Assembly: GCA_029881675.1 (NCBI GenBank)
Contig: JAOUMD010000006.1
Coordinates: 1 to 43,641 of the forward strand
Source of the DNA: Minisyncoccota bacterium
GTDB taxonomy: Bacteria > Patescibacteriota > Microgenomatia > UBA1400 > PJMF01
Length of the DNA stretch: 43,641 nucleotides
Direction of reading: 5' to 3'
Position 1 is the stretch's first letter. Each line of letters begins with the position of its first letter. Below the pieces are notes generated by a model. That model saw nothing but the letters and a program-made list of their open reading frames with translations. It made no database searches and had not been told where the DNA came from. This document shows positions 1 to 7,718 of this stretch, piece after piece. The position numbers were made by a program, and so were the translations under genes.

Positions 1-846
1 AGCACCCAAAAAAATACTCAAGTGATGTAATAGAGAAAGAAAAAAATAGCCTTGATCTAATTTCATTTTATGTAAATCATCAGAAGATATTCTAAACAAT
101 TCTTTCAAACTAAATATATTTATTTTTCTATATGGATTATAAAAGAACTTAGGATATTTCTTTATTAGTTTAGGCAAGGCTTGGCCATATTCATAATGCC
201 TTAGACATAATCTAAGCAAAGACTTTTTAAAGAAGTGAAATGCTTTTAAAGAGGGAGTAAATATTAACTTTTCTCCAGAAGTAGTGTGTTTGAGTAAAAA
301 ATCATGATCTTCTCCAACGTAAAAATTTTCATCAAACTTATAATTATACTTTTTTAAGATCTTAGATTTGAGTGATGTAACTGTCAATGGATAAGTTGGA
401 ATAATCTTATCTTTTTTTAGGAATCTATATTCCCCCATAAACAAAACTGACTGATATTTAGTAATCTTACTCATATTAACTGGTAATATTCTCCCTACAT
501 AAGCAAAAATATCTTTATTTAACCGATGTAGTCTCTCAGTACTACTCAAATAGTTTCTAGGCAGTAAGATATCATCGTCGACAAAAACCAGGAGATCTCT
601 ATCCAAACTGTTTAAACAGATATTCCTTGCAACAGCATAATTTTGTGTTCTAGTTTCAAAATAATTAATTGCAGTACAATCTGGAAAGTATTTTGAGACA
701 CTTTTTTTATCAAAAAACTTATTTTGAGAAATATCTTCTACTAGGATTATCTTGTCTGGAACTTTATCTTGTAGTGATAATGAAATTAAACAACGGTGCA
801 ATAATTTTTCTCTATTTTTAGATATTATTGCTACAGTAATAGTCAT
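1..846 (-). CDS. Glycosyltransferase family 2, C-terminus cut off by the window edge
   Basis: Not in the ORF track. Minus-strand ATG at 846..844 reads MTITVAIISKNREKLLHRCLISLSLQDKVPDKIILVEDIS...NYAVARNICLNSLDRDLLVFVDDDILLPRNYL..., a GT2 N-terminus with a DDD motif; open to position 1. Confidence 0.8.
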   Translation of the reverse strand, partial: MTITVAIISKNREKLLHRCLISLSLQDKVPDKIILVEDISQNKFFDKKSVSKYFPDCTAINYFETRTQNYAVARNICLNSLDRDLLVFVDDDILLPRNYLSSTERLHRLNKDIFAYVGRILPVNMSKITKYQSVLFMGEYRFLKKDKIIPTYPLTVTSLKSKILKKYNYKFDENFYVGEDHDFLLKHTTSGEKLIFTPSLKAFHFFKKSLLRLCLRHYEYGQALPKLIKKYPKFFYNPYRKINIFSLKELFRISSDDLHKMKLDQGYFFLSLLHHLSIFLGA

Positions 847-848
847 TT

Positions 849-2765
849 TTAATACATTACTTCTCCTCCATTAACATCAATCGTTTGCCCTGTGATATGA
901 GAACTCTCATGAGATAACAAAAACTTAATTGTGTAAGCCAAATCTTCAGGAGTGGCCATTTTCATTAATGGAATGTTACTTTTAATTATCTTAATCAAAT
1001 TAGTACTCCAACCATTACTCATTGCAGTTGGGTATGTCGCGCCAGGAACTACACAATTTACTCTAATATTTTTCTTTGCTAACTGTAATGCTGCTGACTT
1101 TGATAAACTAATAACAGCAGCCTTTGAAGAAGCATATCCTAAACCAGAAGGGCTACCTCCTCTTGCTCTTATAGAACTGACATTAACAATAGAACCAAAA
1201 TTAGACATTAAATCCTGAGCAAAAAGCATACTTAAATATGTTCCATTTGCATTGATATCCATATCTTCAGAAAATCCTTTGTTACTCTTTTCTTTTAGAG
1301 GCATACTTAGACTAACTCCAGCTGAGTTGACTAAAAAATCGAATTTATCAATTTTTTGAGAAATATTTTCAAAGACTGATTTTATTGATTCATTATCAGA
1401 CAAATCACACACCATTATTATAGATTTTTCTTTATTAAAAAGTTTTTCTTGAGCTAATTTCAACTTCTTCTTATCACTAGAAACCATAAAAACCATAGTT
1501 CCTAACTGATTAAGTAATACTGAAGTAGCCAAACCTATTCCAGAGCTTGCACCAAAGATAACAGCTGTTTTATCTTGAAAAAATGTTTTTCCATGAGGGG
1601 CTGAAAATTGATAATTTAATTTTGAAAAGTCTTCTTCATCATCTAACAAAGGTTGAGGAATTAGAAATAATTTTTTACTTATCTTATTTTTTATTTTGAA
1701 GAAAATATTTAAATAGTTTTCTTTTCTAGTCTCTAGCAATAAATTATTACCATATAATAAATTCTCAGAAAAATTATTTTGCAACAATTTAATCTTCTTA
1801 TTACTAGATTTTACTTTAATTAATTTAGATTCTTTTTGTGATTTATAACAGTTTTCAATAAACAACATTAAATCAATATTTGAGTCCGCACTTAAATTAT
1901 TAGGAACTTTACCATCAATCACATATGCAAAATAATCAACGCTACTGACAGGTTCTTTAAATTGGTAATCAATTTTTTCAATAATATTATTGTCAAAATC
2001 TGAAAATAATAGCTCTTTATCAGAAACTTTAATAATTCCCTCTTCTCCAACTATCTTAAACTCTTCATGAAGAGGAGGATTTGATTTAGAAAAATAAAAA
2101 CTACCAATTATTCCATTCTTGTAGCTAAAACTAATATAAGCTGAATTTTCTGTTTTATCTTTTTTATCATTCTGATCAGTTCTGCAATATATATTCTGTG
2201 GTAAACCAAAATGTGAAACTAAGATATCAATAAAGTGATATCCCATATCTAAAACAACTCCTCCTCCAGACATTTTCTGACTATCTCGCCAATGATCACC
2301 TAGGTCAATATAGAAGTGATAATTTCCAATAATTTCTTTTACTTTACCTAGCCTATCAATCAACTCACTAATTCTTAAATAATGAGGAAATAACCTTCTT
2401 TGAGTATTAATACTAAGTAGAACTTTATTTTCTTTTGCAATTTTTGAAAGCTCTTTTCCATCTGAAGTATTAATTGCCAAAGGTTTCTCCTTCAAAACAT
2501 TTATCCTGTTCTCTAAAAGTTTTTTTGTAATAGGAAAGTGAAGAAAATGAGGGATTGCTACTATTGCTATATCTGGAGTGATGCTCTCTAACATTGAATC
2601 AATATCTTTGAAATTTGGAACAGAATATAACTCTCCCAACTCTTTTCTAATTGGCGCTTCGTCAACAAGAGCAACAAGCTTTAAATTTTTTGATTCTAAT
2701 ACTGCTGGTAAATGAACTTTTTGAGTTTGATAACCCAGTCCAACTAAAGCAACTGTTTTTAACAT
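849..2765 (-). CDS. Two-domain fusion: N-terminal Gfo/Idh/MocA-type oxidoreductase plus C-terminal short-chain dehydrogenase/reductase
   Basis: N-terminus VALVGLGYQTQKVHLPAVLES (Rossmann) with LKEKPLAIN and GGGVVLDMGYHFID; C-terminus TAVIFGASSGIGLATSVLL, NSAGVS, YASSKAAVISLSKSAA, GQTIDVNGGEVMY. Confidence 0.85.
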   Translation of the reverse strand: MLKTVALVGLGYQTQKVHLPAVLESKNLKLVALVDEAPIRKELGELYSVPNFKDIDSMLESITPDIAIVAIPHFLHFPITKKLLENRINVLKEKPLAINTSDGKELSKIAKENKVLLSINTQRRLFPHYLRISELIDRLGKVKEIIGNYHFYIDLGDHWRDSQKMSGGGVVLDMGYHFIDILVSHFGLPQNIYCRTDQNDKKDKTENSAYISFSYKNGIIGSFYFSKSNPPLHEEFKIVGEEGIIKVSDKELLFSDFDNNIIEKIDYQFKEPVSSVDYFAYVIDGKVPNNLSADSNIDLMLFIENCYKSQKESKLIKVKSSNKKIKLLQNNFSENLLYGNNLLLETRKENYLNIFFKIKNKISKKLFLIPQPLLDDEEDFSKLNYQFSAPHGKTFFQDKTAVIFGASSGIGLATSVLLNQLGTMVFMVSSDKKKLKLAQEKLFNKEKSIIMVCDLSDNESIKSVFENISQKIDKFDFLVNSAGVSLSMPLKEKSNKGFSEDMDINANGTYLSMLFAQDLMSNFGSIVNVSSIRARGGSPSGLGYASSKAAVISLSKSAALQLAKKNIRVNCVVPGATYPTAMSNGWSTNLIKIIKSNIPLMKMATPEDLAYTIKFLLSHESSHITGQTIDVNGGEVMY

Positions 2766-2768
2766 AGG

Positions 2769-3527
2769 TTAGCTAACCCACTTTCTATATCCTTCTTTTT
2801 CTAACTTATTTACTATTCTTTGATCACCACTTTCAACAACCTTACCATCTACCATCACATGAACTTTGTCAGGATTAAGATATTCTAAAATTCTTTGGTA
2901 ATGTGTGATTACAAGCACTCCGGTGTTATTTTCTTCAATAATCATCTTTACACCAGCTGCAACAGTTTTTAGAGCATCTATATCAAGACCTGAATCTGTC
3001 TCATCTAAAATAGCAAATTCTGGTTTTAAAACAGCCATTTGTAAAATCTCTAAACGTTTTTTCTCACCACCGCTGAAGTTTTCATTTAATCCTCTTTTTA
3101 AAAGATCAGGATTAATACTTAGTTTTTCTGCTAAAGATATCAAATATTTTCTGAATTCCAGAGCTTTCTCAATTTTATTATCATTGTCCTTAAACCTAGC
3201 TTTATATGCTTCTCTTAAAAATGTCTCTACTCTTACTCCTGGTATTTCTACTGGATTTTGAAAAGATAAAAACAGTCCTAATTCTGCTCTCTCATTTGGA
3301 TCTAAACTTAACAAATCTTTTCCATCCATCTCAACTTTTTGTCCTGTCTTTTTTATCACTTCGTAGTTAGAATCTCCCATTAAAACTTTTGCTAAAGTGC
3401 TTTTACCAGCCCCATTTGGACCCATAATTGCATGGACTTCTCCCTTTTTTAGCTCTAAATTCAATCCATTTAAGATTATTTTGTCTGCTACTTTTACATG
3501 AAGATTTTTTACTACTAATTTTTTCAT
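2769..3527 (-). CDS. sufC: Fe-S cluster assembly ATPase SufC (track start 3563; likely start 3527, MKKLVVKNLHVK)
   Basis: GPNGAGKSTLAKVLMG Walker A, NFSGGEKKRLEILQM ABC signature, AILDETDSGLDIDAL. Confidence 0.92.
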   Translation of the reverse strand: MKKLVVKNLHVKVADKIILNGLNLELKKGEVHAIMGPNGAGKSTLAKVLMGDSNYEVIKKTGQKVEMDGKDLLSLDPNERAELGLFLSFQNPVEIPGVRVETFLREAYKARFKDNDNKIEKALEFRKYLISLAEKLSINPDLLKRGLNENFSGGEKKRLEILQMAVLKPEFAILDETDSGLDIDALKTVAAGVKMIIEENNTGVLVITHYQRILEYLNPDKVHVMVDGKVVESGDQRIVNKLEKEGYRKWVS

Positions 3528-3528
3528 A

Positions 3529-4056
3529 TTATTTACCGATATTTTTAATTTTATTAAATGCAATTTCGACTGATTTCTTTACATCATCAAATGTATTAAG
3601 TTCTTCAATTTCTTCAAAAGTAAACCATGCTATTCCATCAGTTTCTTCTACATTTTTTTTATATTCTAAGCCAGCGACAGGTTTCATCATATATCCTAAA
3701 TCAAAATGTTGTTCACAACCTTTATTCCACTGTTTTAAAGGTTCTCTATTTTTCTTCCTTCTTTCATAATTTTCTTTGCATACCCAATGTAGACCACTTT
3801 TAAATGGGAGCGCCATAAAATCATCAGATTCATACCCGATTGCTTCAACTCTAATCCCAGTCTCTTCCCAGAATTCTCTTTCTGCAGCTTGATGTGGCAA
3901 TTCACCCTTATCTAAATGTCCACCTGGAGATAACCATGCTTTTAACTTCTTATGTTTAATTAATAAGATTTTGTCTTCATTAATTAAAAATCCTGAAGCA
4001 GTGAAACAAAAATTAGGTTTAAGATTTTCTTTCATATTGAGAATCAATTTTAACAT
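3529..4056 (-). CDS. NUDIX hydrolase (may start at 4035)
   Basis: GGHLDKGELPHQAAEREFWEETGI Nudix box. Confidence 0.85.
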   Translation of the reverse strand: MLKLILNMKENLKPNFCFTASGFLINEDKILLIKHKKLKAWLSPGGHLDKGELPHQAAEREFWEETGIRVEAIGYESDDFMALPFKSGLHWVCKENYERRKKNREPLKQWNKGCEQHFDLGYMMKPVAGLEYKKNVEETDGIAWFTFEEIEELNTFDDVKKSVEIAFNKIKNIGK

Positions 4057-4145
4057 GCATTAAATAAGAAAGTACTTGAAATACAACCCCATTTTCATGT
4101 ATATTTACGAAAATATCTATTTAACATTGAAAGGGGGTGAATGAT

Positions 4146-4331
4146 ATGAGCCTAAAGAAAAAACTTTCTGAAACTCAAGAAGAAACATTTGAACAACTGA
4201 TGAGTCCTGAAAGCAATTGGCCAAATGAGTTACGAGAAAAATTTGAAGAGCGTTGTACAAACTCAAATGGCTACCAAAGAGATCTAGATAGAGAAGTTGT
4301 TTCAGATTATATTCAAGAAGTGTTTAATTAA
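4146..4331 (+). CDS. Small acidic protein of unknown function (track start GTG 4137; ATG 4146 preferred)
   Basis: AAAGGGGGTGA at 4130-4140 gives a near-perfect SD 6 nt before ATG 4146; candidate promoter TTGAAA (4076-4081), 18 nt, TATATT (4100-4105). Confidence 0.6.
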   Translation: MSLKKKLSETQEETFEQLMSPESNWPNELREKFEERCTNSNGYQRDLDREVVSDYIQEVFN

Positions 4332-4912
4332 ATTAAACTCATCTGAACACCAGCATCTGTTTTTGGTTTAAATCCAAAATCAACTGGACATTCTATTAGT
4401 CTATTCCATTTATTTCTAAATTTTACATGCCCTTTATTTAATCCATAATCATAAACATCTCTTGTCACAGCCACATCTTGGATACAGTATTTTTCTAATT
4501 CATCCCATTGCTGATTTTTAAAATATTTAATTGCATCTAAACCATCTCCACTCTTTCCTATTCCCAATGTCTCTTGTGCTACAGAATCTAATTTAATTCT
4601 GTGTCCTGCACTTTCTTTAATCTTTGTCAAAACATCCAAAGTTGGTATTTTGGTAATATCACCATTGTAATATGGAATAAAGGTTGGCATATCAAAGCCA
4701 TCAATGTTAAAACCAATCACGACATCAGCTTGTTCTAGTAAAGGGAATAAGTCTGGTAAATCTCTCTCAAAATAACTGAGCATCTCGCCCTTATCATTAG
4801 GATTTTCTCTTTTGCAAACGCCGACAAATGAAATACCTAAGCGATCTGGAAAAAATCCTCCGACATCATCAAATGATTTTTTTGTTTCAACATCAAGAAT
4901 TAACTGCAACAT
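4328..4912 (-). CDS. DEDD-type 3'-5' exonuclease, RNase H-like fold (PolB-exonuclease-like)
   Basis: LILDVET, VVIGFNIDGFDMP, YCIQDVAVTRDVYDYG consistent with DEDD exonuclease motifs. Confidence 0.65.
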   Translation of the reverse strand: MLQLILDVETKKSFDDVGGFFPDRLGISFVGVCKRENPNDKGEMLSYFERDLPDLFPLLEQADVVIGFNIDGFDMPTFIPYYNGDITKIPTLDVLTKIKESAGHRIKLDSVAQETLGIGKSGDGLDAIKYFKNQQWDELEKYCIQDVAVTRDVYDYGLNKGHVKFRNKWNRLIECPVDFGFKPKTDAGVQMSLI

Positions 4913-4944
4913 ACATGCTTTCTATTTTATTTGACAGGAAATAA

Positions 4945-5817
4945 TTATTGGCTAAATTCTTTACTAATCCTCACCAATTCTATAGCTCGATCTCGAGCCT
5001 GACTATTAATAAATTTCAAAATACTTTCTACATCCGGGGAATGATCTTTTTTACGCATCCCCTCAATCTCTTTAAATAAAGTCTCTCCAACCATAAAACC
5101 TTTTGCTCCATTCTCTAAAGCATCACGCAATCTTTCTTTAAATTCTCCATAATCAATATTATCATCACTTATTAACCAAGGAACGTCTAATTGGGTTGTG
5201 ATTGTTGCACAAGCTAAAGAATCATTTGGATATTGGAGAACAAATAAATTAGCTAAGTTTCTTAGTTCTTCAATTGCTTGCAATTGATCTTTTCTAAATT
5301 CTTCCCAATTAAATTGGCGATCTCCCGGTGTGTAAACAATTAGTTTTACAATTAACTCGATCTCTTCATAATGACAATAATCTTGAATCTCTGCTAAGAA
5401 TTGTTTTTTCTTTAGTGCTCCCTCTTCCTCAGGATGATAATAAAGTGTTAAAACTGTGACACCATAATTATTTCTAATTTGTTCCACACCCCATTCTGGA
5501 ATTAAATAAGGCAAAGATATTGGATCGTGTTCAGCTTGAGGTTCATCTAAATTAAGTCCAATTCCAATATCAATACCCTGGTTTGAAAAAACTTTTAAAC
5601 TTAACTCCGGATCTAAGATAAAACCACTAACACCTTCAAAACTTTTTGAATCTAATCCAGAATAAGCTTTAAATTGAGCTTCTAAGATATCTTCAGCAAT
5701 TTCTCTTCCACCAGCATCTAATAAATCTAATCCTAGAGCATCAATGAATTTAGCCTCATCGTCAAACTCTACTAAGTTAAACATGCCCTCACTGGAAGTT
5801 AAAGAAGATATCTTCAT
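4945..5817 (-). CDS. Divergent TIM-barrel aldolase-like protein (LacD/tagatose-1,6-bisphosphate aldolase-like), tentative
   Basis: GIDIGIGLNLDEP, LIVKLIVYTPGD, LDVPWLISDDNIDYGEFKERLRDALENGAKGFMVGETLFKE resemble LacD-like strand/helix motifs. Confidence 0.4.
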   Translation of the reverse strand: MKISSLTSSEGMFNLVEFDDEAKFIDALGLDLLDAGGREIAEDILEAQFKAYSGLDSKSFEGVSGFILDPELSLKVFSNQGIDIGIGLNLDEPQAEHDPISLPYLIPEWGVEQIRNNYGVTVLTLYYHPEEEGALKKKQFLAEIQDYCHYEEIELIVKLIVYTPGDRQFNWEEFRKDQLQAIEELRNLANLFVLQYPNDSLACATITTQLDVPWLISDDNIDYGEFKERLRDALENGAKGFMVGETLFKEIEGMRKKDHSPDVESILKFINSQARDRAIELVRISKEFSQ

Positions 5818-5832
5818 ACTCTTAGTGTACTA

Positions 5833-5865
5833 AAAAACCCCGGTACTATGCCAGGGCTTGTTTTC
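5833..5865 (-). terminator. Imperfect intrinsic terminator (stem CCCCGG...GCCAGGG, T-run on minus strand)
   Basis: aaaaaaccccggtactatgccagggcttgtttt, just downstream of the minus-strand gene ending at 5886. Confidence 0.6.
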
Positions 5866-5885
5866 ACTAAAATCCATATCAAATA

Positions 5886-6437
5886 TTATTTATCAGTTAA
5901 ATATTTATAGTAAACTAAACAAATTCCAAAAATAAAAAGATAAAATCTAGTAACATATTCTCTTGTAAAGGAAATTAAACTAAATAGGTTTGCATCCTTT
6001 ACAATTATAGTAAACTTATAAGGGATAGAACCAATATCTAAAAGGTCTGAGATATTACTCAAGAATATACTTCTAACTTGGGTATTCTTTGTTTTAAAAT
6101 AGTGATACCCATATGCAAGTAACCCTCCTAGTTCATAATCAATATTTTTATATATAAAATCAGAAATTTTAAACCAGCTATTGTGATAACAAATAGATTT
6201 TTGGTTATAATAAATGCTTTTACCAGAAAGGAGACATCTAAGAATAAATTCCGCATCCAGACCATTTCTTCCAATCGATCCAGGGCCCAACCATTCTTTA
6301 AAATATCCTACTTTGTTAAAAATTGTTCTGTTTATGGCCATATTATTACTAAAACCGACCTCTAACCAATGTTTTACAACTCCTGTAGTTATCCTTTGCT
6401 CAAAATTTTTCTTTTCAAAACAGCAAGTACAAATCAT
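5886..6437 (-). CDS. Glycosyltransferase family 2, C-terminal half (frameshifted from 6434..6793)
   Basis: VKHWLEVGFSNNMAINRTIFNKVGYFKEWLGPGSIGRNGLDAEFILRCLLSG is a typical GT2 acceptor half; upstream in the same frame reads NYPLLPEKYSG, continuing the N-terminal half. Confidence 0.75.
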   Translation of the reverse strand: MICTCCFEKKNFEQRITTGVVKHWLEVGFSNNMAINRTIFNKVGYFKEWLGPGSIGRNGLDAEFILRCLLSGKSIYYNQKSICYHNSWFKISDFIYKNIDYELGGLLAYGYHYFKTKNTQVRSIFLSNISDLLDIGSIPYKFTIIVKDANLFSLISFTREYVTRFYLFIFGICLVYYKYLTDK

Positions 6438-6793
6438 CCCACTATACTTTTCAGGTAATAGGGGATAGTTTTTCCAAAAACCAAATCATGTTCATCTAGA
6501 GAGCTTAACATCTCCTGAATCCAGTTTTTATCCACAATGATATCGTCATCAATAAATAAGAGTTTTTTTTCCGTACTATTTTTAAGAGTTAAGTTTTTCC
6601 CAAGGCTCGCTCCTCTTTTTTTATGATAAAAAATCTTTAAATCAATAAATTTATAAATTGAAGCATCTAAATAGAAATCATCTTGAATAGATAAATATAC
6701 ACTTGTTCTAGTGCTCAAAGACTTATCTAACGAAGCCAACGTATCATATAGTTGTGGACGGCCAATTGAAGTTATAAAAATAGCTTCAGACAT
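6434..6793 (-). CDS. Glycosyltransferase family 2, N-terminal half (frameshifted)
   Basis: IFITSIGRPQLYDTLASLDKS...KKRGASLGKNLTLKNSTEKKLLFIDDDIIVDKNW with a DDD motif; ends prematurely at SIVG*. Confidence 0.75.
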   Translation of the reverse strand: MSEAIFITSIGRPQLYDTLASLDKSLSTRTSVYLSIQDDFYLDASIYKFIDLKIFYHKKRGASLGKNLTLKNSTEKKLLFIDDDIIVDKNWIQEMLSSLDEHDLVFGKTIPYYLKSIVG

Positions 6794-7608
6794 ACAAAAT
6801 TCTTCTCAACTAAGTAATACAAAGGCGGCCTCAACGAATAATTGTCTAAGCCCAATTCTATAATACATTTATTGTATTTTAAAACAAAAGCGATTCTTTC
6901 TTTTACTATAGGTACAAATTTATTTTTAAGGCCTAAAAAATGTTTACTTTTAAACATTCCAATTGCCATAATAACCACATCTGGAATTCCAAAATTACCC
7001 ATTGATAACAATAGTCCATAATCTTTGTTATAAATTAAACTAAAAATATTTTGTTTTTTTTGTTTAAAAAAAACACTAATACATTCTGACATTCCAAGTC
7101 TAAAATTATTTTTGTAATTTACCTCCAAAATATTTTCTATATTAAATAAAATTTTATTTACTTCTCTGTTTTTGTTTAATGCATTAAGATAAACGAGATA
7201 TCTATCTGTTAACCATTCCAAACTTGCCATTAAAAAGTGTTTTTTATCCAAATTATTTACTTTTGGAACTTTATTATTAATGAATATACTTAATAACAAA
7301 GCTTCTTTAAATAATTCCAAAGTATAAATATGAGGAGGATGATTAATTATTTTTTTTTCTAAACCAAAATTAATCACTTTTTTTAAAGCTAAATAATTTG
7401 ATTTTTTATTTACTATAACTATTAAATCAAGATCCTTGTTTTTAGATTTATCCTTAAGCAACGATGAACTTATATCAATATAACCTAAAATTTCATTATT
7501 TTTTTTTAAGAAGTCAAACGTTTTTATATAAGAATTTTTTATACTCATTCCAGGGAAATTAGCTAATCTTAGTCTCGGTATTCTATTATTAAATGTTTTT
7601 CCCAGCAA
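6772..7608 (-). CDS. Uncharacterised protein, possibly nucleotidyltransferase-like (start uncertain)
   Basis: GYIDISSSLLKDKSKNKDLDLIVIV is weakly like the G-S-x-DxD NTase signature; overlaps the downstream GT2 gene by 22 nt. Confidence 0.4.
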   Translation of the reverse strand: MLGKTFNNRIPRLRLANFPGMSIKNSYIKTFDFLKKNNEILGYIDISSSLLKDKSKNKDLDLIVIVNKKSNYLALKKVINFGLEKKIINHPPHIYTLELFKEALLLSIFINNKVPKVNNLDKKHFLMASLEWLTDRYLVYLNALNKNREVNKILFNIENILEVNYKNNFRLGMSECISVFFKQKKQNIFSLIYNKDYGLLLSMGNFGIPDVVIMAIGMFKSKHFLGLKNKFVPIVKERIAFVLKYNKCIIELGLDNYSLRPPLYYLVEKNFVCLKLFL

Positions 7609-7644
7609 TAACCAATATCTAAAATTATTTATTAAAAATTAGTT

Positions 7645-7678
7645 CAAAAAACCCTGGCAATATGCCAGGGCTTTTTTT
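7645..7678 (-). terminator. Intrinsic terminator of pnp (T-tracts on both strands)
   Basis: aaaaaaCCCTGGCaatatGCCAGGGctttttttat: perfect 7-bp stem. Confidence 0.85.
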
Positions 7679-7718
7679 ATATTTATTTTATTTAGTTAAA
7701 AATAATTTGAATTAAATA

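Noticed and set aside
952-1218. 88-aa + strand ORF
   Set aside because: Antisense to the SDR domain of the fusion protein; hydrophobic shadow ORF with no SD.
2905-3769. + strand ORFs 2905..3261 and 3428..3769
   Set aside because: Antisense shadows of sufC and the NUDIX gene.
6183-6468. + strand ORFs 6183..6365 and 6214..6468
   Set aside because: Antisense to the frameshifted glycosyltransferase; they overlap each other and show no motif.
5833-7678. The two similar CCC..GG...GCCAGGG hairpins (5838 and 7650) as a mobile repeat family
   Set aside because: Each sits directly after a minus-strand gene with a T-tract, so they are adequately explained as intrinsic terminators.
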